Shown here: in pieces, positions 1-6,117 of the stretch | Layout: each line of letters starts with the position of its first letter | Position numbering within the stretch: the first letter of the stretch is position 1 | From: Sulfurovum sp. | Lineage (GTDB): Bacteria > Campylobacterota > Campylobacteria > Campylobacterales > Sulfurovaceae | Assembly: GCA_020726085.1 (NCBI GenBank) | Contig: DYTG01000089.1 | Coordinates: forward strand, 1 to 7,318 | DNA length: 7,318 bases | Direction: 5' to 3' | Position numbers and translations under genes: made by a program | The notes under the pieces: generated by a model | What the model was told of the DNA's origin: nothing | Seen by the model: the letters and a program-made list of their open reading frames with translations, nothing else | Databases searched by the model: none

Positions 1-44
1 GAAATAGCCATAGATGCACTTACGCTAATAAATGTAGATCTCAT
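1..44 (-). CDS. 5' end of an unidentified gene, possibly exported protein (partial)
   Basis: An ATG at 44-42 on the minus strand opens a frame that stays open to the window edge (14 complete codons). A good Shine-Dalgarno AAGGA (plus-strand 50-54) lies five bases upstream of the ATG. The visible residues are MRSTFISVSASMAI: one positive charge followed by small and hydrophobic residues, as at the start of a signal peptide, so an envelope or secreted protein is possible. The family cannot be identified from so few residues. The gene lies downstream of, and codirectional with, the sdh operon, but a 212-base gap, a hairpin and its own candidate promoter suggest separate transcription. The start is well supported by the ribosome binding site; the exported nature is inference. 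Confidence 0.5.
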   Translation of the reverse strand, partial: MRSTFISVSASMAI

Positions 45-88
45 TGTAATCCTTTTGTCTCTTTTTTTGTATTTACGATTGATAATTT

Positions 89-143
89 ATCTTATCTAAG
101 TTACATGAGAGTTACAATTGGATTGCTTTTTGGTTACTTGCAT
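89..143 (-). promoter_or_regulatory. Candidate promoter with 11-bp tandem repeats (response-regulator-type site)
   Basis: GTTAC occurs at 100-104, 111-115 and 133-137 on the plus strand, exactly 11 and 22 bases apart, and the intermediate unit at 122-126 (ATTGC) matches at three of five bases. The first two copies extend to a perfect 7-bp direct repeat, AGTTACA (99-105 and 110-116). Direct repeats with one-turn spacing are typical of binding sites for OmpR/PhoB-family response regulators. On the minus strand TTGTAA (117-112), a 17-base spacer and TAAGAT (94-89) form a weak sigma70-like promoter, each hexamer matching consensus at four of six bases. The repeats cover its -35 region, as expected for an activator-dependent promoter. 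The target would be the gene starting at 44. The repeat is seen directly; the regulator is inferred. Confidence 0.4.
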
Positions 144-214
144 GAATGGATTAATAGTGTTTGGCACAATATCAAGTCTAAGCGATACATCTAGAAGAGT
201 TTGGAGCATTGAGT

Positions 215-245
215 CAAAGAGCAAAGGGTTTAAGTTTGCTCTTTG
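215..245 (-). terminator. Perfect 11-bp stem-loop beyond the sdh operon, candidate terminator
   Basis: CAAAGAGCAAA (215-225) and TTTGCTCTTTG (235-245) are perfect inverted complements around a nine-base loop. The structure begins 11 bases after the sdhE stop codon, where an operon terminator is expected. On the minus strand no clean T-run follows the stem (ACTCAATG), while on the plus strand a short GTTTT follows. It may therefore be a weak intrinsic terminator, a 3'-end-stabilizing stem, or act on the opposite strand. No gene on the plus strand ends here. Confidence 0.5.
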
Positions 246-256
246 GTTTTGAGAGA

Positions 257-1135
257 TTACGCCTTTGGCATAATGTGTGTAGCTTTGGAGACGTGGTATT
301 TAAGTCCAATCTCGTCGGCACTGCATCCTAGTGCCAAAGCTACCATTTGGGGCATGTGCAAAATGGGGATATTAACATCTCTTCCTGTTGTTTTTGAGAT
401 ATTATCTTGATAGGTATCCATTTTGAGGTGACACAACGGACAAGGGGTTACAACCATATCGGCGTTGTTGTCGATAGCATCAATCATCGCATTACCCGCA
501 AGTATTTCGGAGGTGTGGTTGGCTTGAAGTTCGACATGGAAACCGCAACACTTATTTTTGCTTGCATAATCCACCGCTTTGCCCTCTAGTGCCACAATGA
601 GATTATCCAAAGAGTTTGGTGCATAAGGACTTTCGCTTTTGTGCAGATGCGAGGGGCGAATGTTGTGACATCCGTAAAAGGGTGCGATATTGAAGTGACT
701 TAGGGGCATAGTTACCTTTTGGCTAATAGCCTCCAAAGTGTAATCATCAATCAAAGCGTACAAAAAGTGCTTGATTGCAACAGTGCCTTTATACTCCAAT
801 CCTACCTCTTTGAGCTTCTCATTGACACGAGCTTTAAGAGCAGGGTCGCTATCAAGTGCCTCTTTGGTCATAGCCAAATTGAGTTGACAAGTGTTGCAGA
901 TAGTTACCATAGTCAAACCCAGCTTCTCGGCGTAGCAAATATTTCGAGCATTGAGTACGTGTGATAAAAAAGGATCAAAATCTTGCAAGTGACTCGCCCC
1001 GCAACAACTCGCCTCTTCAAGGATGGTTAGTTCAATATCAAGCTTCGCAGCTACTGCTAGAGTAGATGAAAGCAACTCAGGTGTCGATTGTTTGGCGGTA
1101 CAGCCAGTATAAAGTGCATAGCGTAATTGACTCAT
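257..1135 (-). CDS. sdhE: Succinate dehydrogenase/fumarate reductase subunit E, HdrB-like CCG protein
   Basis: This is the quinone-side subunit of a class E succinate:quinone oxidoreductase. It replaces the heme-binding SdhC/SdhD anchors and resembles heterodisulfide reductase subunit B. The 292 residues contain two complete cysteine-rich CCG domains: C12, C44-C45 and C80-x2-C83, then C156, C196-C197 and C232-x2-C235. In HdrB-type proteins such motifs bind unusual [4Fe-4S] clusters; in some SdhE proteins one domain is reported to bind zinc. I see no clear transmembrane helix, so attachment to the membrane would be peripheral, as proposed for this class. It is the last gene of the operon, nine bases after sdhB, with AGGAGAG before its ATG. 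The name sdhE here means the class E subunit, not the unrelated FAD-assembly factor. Equivalent genes are also called sdhC or mfrE. The direction of the reaction in vivo cannot be read from sequence. Confidence 0.9.
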   Translation of the reverse strand: MSQLRYALYTGCTAKQSTPELLSSTLAVAAKLDIELTILEEASCCGASHLQDFDPFLSHVLNARNICYAEKLGLTMVTICNTCQLNLAMTKEALDSDPALKARVNEKLKEVGLEYKGTVAIKHFLYALIDDYTLEAISQKVTMPLSHFNIAPFYGCHNIRPSHLHKSESPYAPNSLDNLIVALEGKAVDYASKNKCCGFHVELQANHTSEILAGNAMIDAIDNNADMVVTPCPLCHLKMDTYQDNISKTTGRDVNIPILHMPQMVALALGCSADEIGLKYHVSKATHIMPKA

Positions 1136-1144
1136 TCTCTCTCC

Positions 1145-2131
1145 TTATAGCTTGTTTGTTTGTGAAATTTCAATAAGTTTAGCAATCTCTTCAAGATTTT
1201 TTGATTTGGGGACATTATCGACCCAAGGGAATCCATCGTTCCAGTGAATTTTACCCGCTTTGATCATTTTATAGGCGGTTGTGAGGTGCTTGTACATTCC
1301 CAAATAGCCCTCAGAATAGACCACAATATCGGCTTCATCCAAGAAACCGTGCTTTTTAATGCTACGCACAAATCCCTCAGCGTGACGTGTGGCGATATTG
1401 GGTACGGCGACTTTGTGTTCAAACTGCATAGTGTGCAGACGGGTTATTTTTTCAATAGGTACAATATCTTTGGGACACGCCTCTTGACACTCAAAACACT
1501 TGACACAATCCCAAACCCCTTGACCCATTTGAGCCGTTGCTTGGAGTCTTTCGTGCGTTGCGTTGTCGCGACTATCAATGGCAAATCGATAGGCTGCTAC
1601 AAAAGCCGCAGGACCAAAGAACTCTTCATTAACCTCTATCACAGGACAAGCGTAGTGACACGCCCCACATTGAATACAGTAATCGGCATCAAGCATTTGA
1701 GCTGCTTGTGCTTGTGAGATTTGGTTTTCATGCTGCGGATGCTCATCAATATCGGCTACGACATAAGGGATAACGGCTTCGTGTTTTGCCCAAAAATCGG
1801 ATTTGTCGATAATCATATCTTTGATGGCTCGTTTTTTGCTTTGGGGTTCGAGTATAAGCTCATCGCCAAAGAGATGCGTCAGTTCAAAAGCATTCTCTTT
1901 ACAAGCAAGAATCGATTTGCCATTGACTTTAATCCCGCATGCCCCGCAGATACCGTGACGGCATGAACGGCGATAAGAGAAGCTTCCATCGTGTTCCCAT
2001 TTGATACGGTTGAGGAGATCAAGCATGAGTTCATGATCACTTACCTCTAGCTCATAAGTTTTGTAATAGGGTAAGTAGTCGGTTTTGGCATTAAATCGAA
2101 ATACTTTTAGTGTTACTTTTTTGGTATGCAT
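1145..2131 (-). CDS. sdhB: Succinate dehydrogenase/fumarate reductase iron-sulfur subunit
   Basis: SdhB carries electrons between the flavin in SdhA and SdhE. The 328-residue protein has an N-terminal plant-type ferredoxin domain with [2Fe-2S] ligands C57, C62, C65 and C77 (CRHGICGAC core). A C-terminal bacterial ferredoxin domain has two full CxxCxxCxxxCP motifs, C152/155/158/162 and C209/212/215/219. Classical SdhB/FrdB lack one cysteine in the last motif and bind [3Fe-4S] there; the extra C212 predicts a second [4Fe-4S], as reported for archaeal class E enzymes. The C-terminal tail of about 100 residues is longer than in E. coli SdhB. I chose the ATG at 2131 because GAGGAGAG precedes it by a few bases and the ferredoxin fold starts right after. 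An in-frame start at 2221 would add 30 residues overlapping sdhA and has no support. The gene begins 13 bases after the sdhA stop. Confidence 0.95.
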   Translation of the reverse strand: MHTKKVTLKVFRFNAKTDYLPYYKTYELEVSDHELMLDLLNRIKWEHDGSFSYRRSCRHGICGACGIKVNGKSILACKENAFELTHLFGDELILEPQSKKRAIKDMIIDKSDFWAKHEAVIPYVVADIDEHPQHENQISQAQAAQMLDADYCIQCGACHYACPVIEVNEEFFGPAAFVAAYRFAIDSRDNATHERLQATAQMGQGVWDCVKCFECQEACPKDIVPIEKITRLHTMQFEHKVAVPNIATRHAEGFVRSIKKHGFLDEADIVVYSEGYLGMYKHLTTAYKMIKAGKIHWNDGFPWVDNVPKSKNLEEIAKLIEISQTNKL

Positions 2132-2144
2132 CGTCTCTCTCCTC

Positions 2145-3854
2145 TTAATAACTTCGTTCTTTAGGCTCAAATTTGCCCAATACCACATCGGCATACTCAA
2201 TTTCAAACTCATTGTTTTCATTGAGCTTAAGATAGGTATGTTTCAAGAAGTTCTCATCGTCTCGCTTGGGATAATCGACTCGATAGTGTGCTCCACGAGA
2301 CTCTTTTCGATGGATTGCACTTTCAACAATAAAGCGTGAGTACTCAATCATGTGTCCTAGCTCAATCGCCTCTTGCAAATCGGTATTGTAGAGTTCAGAT
2401 TTATCATCAATGCGAATCGATTTAAATTTCACCATTAAATCGTTTAAAATCTCTTGTTGTTTGAGCAAAGATACCTCATCTCTAAAGACCCCTGCATTGC
2501 GTGTCATGCTCTCTTGAAGCTTTGTGCGAAGCTCATTTGGGGTATGTTGCCCGTTGTTGGTTTTGATAAACTCCAACTCTTCAATCATATTTTTGACATC
2601 GCTAGGATGTGCAGGACGCAGTTCAAGTCTCTCCAAATCTTTGATGATGGTCTCACCTGCGTGTCGCCCAAAAAGTAATGCCTCAAGAACAGAGTTAGCA
2701 CCCAATCGATTGGCTCCATGAACCGATACGCAGCTGCACTCACCCGCAGCATAGAAGCCCTCGACAAGTTGTGTGGGTGATTGGCGAACGTGGCAATCTT
2801 TATCGACGGGGATACCTCCCATAGAGTAGTGTGCTGTAGCGGCAATCTCGATGGGTTCTTTGAGCATATCTTGACCCAAAAAGGCAATGGCTAGTTCACG
2901 CAATTCAGGAAGCTTTTGCAAAATCGTCTCTTTGGGAAGGTGGGTTAAATCAATATAAACCGAATCTTTGTTATCGCCCACGCCTCGTCCCTCATTGACC
3001 TCTTGGGTAATGGCACGCGCTACTACATCACGAGAGGCAAGTTCCATCGCTTCGGGGGCATATTTGCTCATAAATCGCTCACCTAAGCTATTAAAGAGTC
3101 GTCCTCCCTCGCCACGAGCCGCTTCGGAGATAAGTACCCCGCTACCTCCCAATCCACTGGGGTGAAACTGCACAAATTCCATATCTTCCAAAGGCAATCC
3201 GTGTCGTGCGACGATAGAGAGTGCATCGCCTGTATTGGCATGGGCATTGGAGTTGATTTTATAAGCCCTACCGTATCCGCCTGTAGCAAACATAACGGCT
3301 TTGGCGTTAAAGAGATAGGGTTGTGTATCTTTGATATTGTAGGCTGCTACGCCTGAGACTTTGTTGTCTTTGTAAATCAAATCAGCTACATAGTACTCAT
3401 CAAAAACCTCTACACCCGCACGATGGGCTTGTTCATAGACGGTTTGGAGCAAAGTAAGTCCTGTTCTATCTTTGGCATAACAGGCTCTAGGTTTGCTTTG
3501 TCCACCAAAAGGTCGTATGGCAATATCGCCTTTTTCATCTCGCGAGAAGACCGCTCCCATCTTCTCTGCCCAACGAACTGTCTGGGGTGCTCTGCTGCAC
3601 ATAAACTCTACGCAATCTTGATCGGCCAAATAGTCACTTCCTTTGACGGTATCAAATTCATGCAACTCCGTAGAGTCATCGGCACTCAATGCTGCGTTAA
3701 TTCCACCTTGTGCAGCACCTGAGTGACTTCGTAAGGGGTGAAGTTTTGTGATGAGTGCAGTCTTTTTTCCTGCTGTCGTAAGCTCTTTTGCTGCTGCAAG
3801 TCCTGCCAACCCAGCACCAACGATAACAACATCGTATCTTAATATTTGAACCAT
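2145..3854 (-). CDS. sdhA: Succinate dehydrogenase/fumarate reductase flavoprotein subunit
   Basis: SdhA is the catalytic FAD subunit interconverting succinate and fumarate. Numbered from the ATG at 3854 (569 residues), it shows the dinucleotide-binding GAGLAGLAAA near residue 14, then RSHSGAAQGG, whose H44 fits the histidine that covalently binds FAD. Expected active-site residues are present: H231 in FHPSG, R275 in SRDVVARA (the proton-transfer arginine of E. coli FrdA numbering R287), H342 in HYSMGG and R383 in GANRLGANS. The length is normal for the family. There is no twin-arginine signal: FAD-binding residues begin within the first ten codons, so the protein should stay in the cytoplasm. 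A GTG at 3860 is an alternative start in the same frame, but it is only four bases from AGGA, whereas the ATG is ten bases away; the choice is uncertain by two residues. It is the first gene of the sdhABE operon. Fumarate reductase of the same class is an equally valid name. Confidence 0.95.
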   Translation of the reverse strand: MVQILRYDVVIVGAGLAGLAAAKELTTAGKKTALITKLHPLRSHSGAAQGGINAALSADDSTELHEFDTVKGSDYLADQDCVEFMCSRAPQTVRWAEKMGAVFSRDEKGDIAIRPFGGQSKPRACYAKDRTGLTLLQTVYEQAHRAGVEVFDEYYVADLIYKDNKVSGVAAYNIKDTQPYLFNAKAVMFATGGYGRAYKINSNAHANTGDALSIVARHGLPLEDMEFVQFHPSGLGGSGVLISEAARGEGGRLFNSLGERFMSKYAPEAMELASRDVVARAITQEVNEGRGVGDNKDSVYIDLTHLPKETILQKLPELRELAIAFLGQDMLKEPIEIAATAHYSMGGIPVDKDCHVRQSPTQLVEGFYAAGECSCVSVHGANRLGANSVLEALLFGRHAGETIIKDLERLELRPAHPSDVKNMIEELEFIKTNNGQHTPNELRTKLQESMTRNAGVFRDEVSLLKQQEILNDLMVKFKSIRIDDKSELYNTDLQEAIELGHMIEYSRFIVESAIHRKESRGAHYRVDYPKRDDENFLKHTYLKLNENNEFEIEYADVVLGKFEPKERSY

Positions 3855-3887
3855 ATTCACTTTGTCCTTTTGGCGTAATTTGCTACG

Positions 3888-3893
3888 ATTATA
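3888..3893 (-). promoter_or_regulatory. -10 element of the sdhABE promoter
   Basis: A perfect TATAAT on the minus strand lies 34 bases before the sdhA ATG, which predicts a leader of roughly 27 bases. No TTGACA-like -35 is found at the normal distance (CCTTTC at 3916-3911), but AT-rich sequence lies upstream. Weak or absent -35 elements are usual in Campylobacterota sigma70 promoters. The remaining intergenic sequence between about 3894 and 3998 shows no gene; it contains only a small 5-bp inverted repeat (3957-3972). Confidence 0.6.
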
Positions 3894-3998
3894 GCGATAA
3901 TTGGATTTTGGAAAGGTTAATTAAAACGGCTTTGAAGCGATTGAGGCAGCAATATGTTACTTTTTGTAGTAATGCGTTGTATGCTTAACCCCAATCCA

Positions 3999-4030
3999 AA
4001 GAGACAAGTGAGATAGTCACCCATTCTCTT
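3999..4030 (-). terminator. Two-part stem-loop after the desaturase gene, possible terminator
   Basis: AAGAGA (3999-4004) pairs with TCTCTT (4025-4030), and inside it GTGA (4008-4011) pairs with TCAC (4017-4020) around a five-base loop. The structure begins 11 bases after the desaturase stop codon on the minus strand. Only a short CTTTGG follows, with no strong T-run, so termination here is plausible but weakly supported. If it fails, transcription would continue into sdhA. Confidence 0.35.
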
Positions 4031-4041
4031 AAAAAGGAGTT

Positions 4042-5214
4042 TTAAATCCCTCTAACTCGTAACAATTTACTCTTGCCTACCATCAAATCCAACGTCATGG
4101 ACATACGCTTGAAGACACTCTCTTGACGGTATTCGAGGTTGTGTTTGGCACAAATATCTTTAACGATGGGTTGCATCTTTTGGTATTGGCTAAGGGGCAA
4201 GTTGGGAAAAAGGTGGTGTTCGATTTGATAATTGAGCCATCCGTGACCAAAGTCTATCAAATCCGAACCTGTATTATAATTGACGCTTCCCATAATTTGA
4301 CGCAAATAGAACTCTCCTTGTGATCTGTGGGGCTCCTCAAAGCGGTAAATATCGTGTGCGGAGTGGTTTGGGACAATGACCAAGAAGGAGTGAATATTGG
4401 CAACATACTCGGCAATCAAAACGACTATCAAAGCATTAACGACTCCAGCCCATCCAAAAAAGGGATAAAAAAGCAAAGGAAGAGCAACAGCTTTGAGCAA
4501 AAAGTAGGGTAAAATGTAGTGTTTCCATAGCTCGTATCCGTGAGGCTTGAGGGGGCTAATTTGGTAATAATTGATGGGTTCAAGCCCTTTTTTGCGTCGT
4601 TCTTTGTTTTCAAGAATCTTAAGTGTATTGGGTGCATAATAAGCAAGTTTCCATATTCCTGTAAAAATAAAGACAAAGAGATACCGCACCCACATAGGAG
4701 CTTTGGAAGTCGTAAGCCACGTCATATTTCTCTCGACATTATCGGGATCATCATCTTCGCCAAGGTGGTAATGGTGCATGGTGTTGTGTTCATAGATCCA
4801 CGCACTTGGCTTTATCCAATCAAGCCAATCGACAATACGCCGTTTACCCTCCGCAAAACCTGCCTTTGTGTAGCGATGGGGAATATTGGGTACTTTGTCG
4901 TAAGCTCCGTGAAGTACAGGATGAGCCACATTTGCCCATCTTGAAACATTCCCTACGCCCAAAAAAACTCCCCCCATAATCATCAAAACCCAAAACTCTA
5001 AGCCACTCAAAGCGTAACCGCTCATCTCAAGATAACTCGCAAGAGCGAGTAGCGATAGACCCAAAAGACTTGAGGCTCTACCCCAGCGTTCGAGTTTCAA
5101 AAGATGTTCAAAATCCTCCTGCGAGGGTGTACCTATAGTCTCTTTGATTGCTTCAATATCTTTTTGCAGTTGAATTTTATCAACGTTTTGATAGGGGGTA
5201 TAGCTTTTGCTCAT
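4042..5214 (-). CDS. Membrane fatty acid desaturase, QxxHH (front-end-like) type
   Basis: This is a predicted integral-membrane di-iron desaturase that inserts a double bond into an acyl chain using O2 and an electron donor. Numbered from the ATG at 5214 (390 residues), it has the three histidine boxes: H98-x3-H102, H143-x3-H147-H148 (HNTMHHYH), and Q330-x2-H333-H334 (QIEHHLFP). H275, H284 and H287 may add metal ligands. Hydrophobic segments lie near 48-63, 72-88, 176-191 and 234-268. A glutamine opening the third box is typical of front-end acyl-lipid and linoleoyl-CoA-type desaturases, but no cytochrome b5 domain is fused, so a separate ferredoxin or similar donor is needed. The substrate and double-bond position cannot be assigned. 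An in-frame GTG at 5220 touches AGGAG directly and cannot be the start; the ATG is five bases from AGGAG. It is a single gene, divergent from cdsA, consistent with a role in membrane lipids. Confidence 0.88.
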   Translation of the reverse strand: MSKSYTPYQNVDKIQLQKDIEAIKETIGTPSQEDFEHLLKLERWGRASSLLGLSLLALASYLEMSGYALSGLEFWVLMIMGGVFLGVGNVSRWANVAHPVLHGAYDKVPNIPHRYTKAGFAEGKRRIVDWLDWIKPSAWIYEHNTMHHYHLGEDDDPDNVERNMTWLTTSKAPMWVRYLFVFIFTGIWKLAYYAPNTLKILENKERRKKGLEPINYYQISPLKPHGYELWKHYILPYFLLKAVALPLLFYPFFGWAGVVNALIVVLIAEYVANIHSFLVIVPNHSAHDIYRFEEPHRSQGEFYLRQIMGSVNYNTGSDLIDFGHGWLNYQIEHHLFPNLPLSQYQKMQPIVKDICAKHNLEYRQESVFKRMSMTLDLMVGKSKLLRVRGI

Positions 5215-5236
5215 TGTCACTCCTGAAAAATTTGTT

Positions 5237-5250
5237 AATATTATAATATT
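5237..5250 (-). promoter_or_regulatory. Desaturase promoter -10 within a 14-bp perfect palindrome
   Basis: AATATTATAATATT is a perfect 14-bp palindrome. It contains TATAAT on the minus strand (5245-5240), 26 bases before the desaturase ATG, giving a predicted leader of about 20 bases. The position at the normal -35 distance reads CCCTAT, which is not a recognizable -35. Because the element is palindromic it also reads TATAAT on the plus strand, but the cdsA start is over 90 bases away and has a closer -10. The palindrome could be a repressor operator or a chance result of AT-rich sequence. Confidence 0.5.
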
Positions 5251-5309
5251 TTCTTTTTAAAAATAGGGTATAAATTTGCAGAAAAATCATCAATAGCAAT
5301 CCTATATCA

Positions 5310-5318
5310 TGTTATAAT
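5310..5318 (+). promoter_or_regulatory. Extended -10 of the cdsA-dxr promoter
   Basis: TGTTATAAT gives a consensus TATAAT (5313-5318) with an upstream TGn extension, 28 bases before the cdsA ATG. No -35 match is visible at 17-18 bases upstream, but an extended -10 can work without one. The predicted transcript would start near 5325 and include the AGGG ribosome binding site (5337-5340), six bases before the ATG. Confidence 0.6.
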
Positions 5319-5346
5319 CTCTAAGATTTTTATTTTAGGGTTATTT

Positions 5347-6117
5347 ATGAAATTTATTACAGATTATTGGCAGAGATGGGTGACGGCAATGGTGCTGTTG
5401 GCGGTTGTTGGATTGGTGGGGTGGGTGGATAATTTTACGCTTACATGGCTCTTTTTGGGCGTGGTTTATCTCTTTGCTTTTCATGAGGCGATACAACTTT
5501 TTGGGCTTATTTCAACCCAAAGCTATTTTTGGGCTACGTTGTTGTGGATGGTGGCCTATTTTTATCCCAATCCCGATGATCTCTTTTTCCTTATAGCTAT
5601 TATCTTTGCATCGCTTTTGGCGTTTACGCAAAACTTTGAATACAAATTGTTACGCCCTTTTCTCTATCCCGTAAGCGGTATGCTTTTTATTTTGGTACTC
5701 TACAAAGATTTTGGTATGATGGCGATGATATGGCTTTTGATAGTAGTAGCCCTTACTGATGTGGGGGCTTTTTTTACAGGCAAAGCCATTGGCAAACACC
5801 CCTTTAGCCCCACCTCCCCTAATAAAACATGGGAAGGAGTAGCGGGAGGCGTGATACTCTCAACCCTTGTAGCTTCAAGTATGGCATCTATCTATGAAGA
5901 GATGTTTATAGCTCATTGGTGGATTGTGCTTTTAGTAAGTCTTCTAACCTCTATCGCCTCTGTTTTTGGAGATCTTTTTGAGAGCTTTTTGAAGCGTCGT
6001 GCAGGAGTTAAGGATAGCGGAACACTTTTACCAGGGCATGGGGGAGTACTTGATAGGATTGATGGGTATCTCTTTGGAGGGATTGTGATGGTTATTGCTT
6101 TACGAGCGGTTCTTTAA
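5347..6117 (+). CDS. cdsA: Phosphatidate cytidylyltransferase (CDP-diacylglycerol synthase)
   Basis: CdsA is an inner-membrane enzyme that makes CDP-diacylglycerol from phosphatidic acid and CTP, the precursor of all main phospholipids. The 256-residue protein is mostly hydrophobic with about eight membrane segments spread from residue 11 to 255. The family signature is complete near the C terminus: S213 and K216-R217 in SFLKRR, K222-D223, then PGHGG (229-233) and D236-R237-x-D239. Upstream motifs TDVGAFFTG (137-145) and SPNKTWEG (157-164) also fit CdsA. Length is usual for this group. The ATG at 5347 is preceded by AGGG at six bases. Its TAA overlaps the dxr ATG by one base (TAATG), so translation of the two is probably coupled. 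The divergent neighbour is a desaturase, also a membrane lipid gene. Confidence 0.95.
   Translation: MKFITDYWQRWVTAMVLLAVVGLVGWVDNFTLTWLFLGVVYLFAFHEAIQLFGLISTQSYFWATLLWMVAYFYPNPDDLFFLIAIIFASLLAFTQNFEYKLLRPFLYPVSGMLFILVLYKDFGMMAMIWLLIVVALTDVGAFFTGKAIGKHPFSPTSPNKTWEGVAGGVILSTLVASSMASIYEEMFIAHWWIVLLVSLLTSIASVFGDLFESFLKRRAGVKDSGTLLPGHGGVLDRIDGYLFGGIVMVIALRAVL

Noticed and set aside
99..137. CRISPR-like array from the GTTAC repeats
   Set aside because: The repeat unit is five to seven bases with six-base gaps; this is the scale of protein binding sites, not of CRISPR repeats and spacers.
1244..1717. 157-residue plus-strand open frame inside sdhB
   Set aside because: It is fully antisense to a certain gene, has no ribosome binding site of note and encodes no recognizable motif. 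The same applies to the other antisense frames inside sdhA, sdhB, sdhE and dxr.
2132..2221. N-terminal extension of SdhB by 30 residues from an ATG at 2221
   Set aside because: It overlaps the end of sdhA, has no family similarity, and the ATG at 2131 has a strong Shine-Dalgarno and starts at the normal place for the ferredoxin domain.
3957..3972. TTACT/AGTAA inverted repeat upstream of sdhA
   Set aside because: Only five pairs with a six-base loop, about 70 bases upstream of the -10; too weak to call an operator.
4540..4944. 134-residue plus-strand open frame inside the desaturase gene
   Set aside because: It is antisense to a gene with all three histidine boxes intact; it is best explained as a shadow frame.
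5215..5220. GTG start for the desaturase two codons earlier
   Set aside because: AGGAG runs directly into this GTG, leaving no spacer, while the ATG at 5214 has a five-base spacer.
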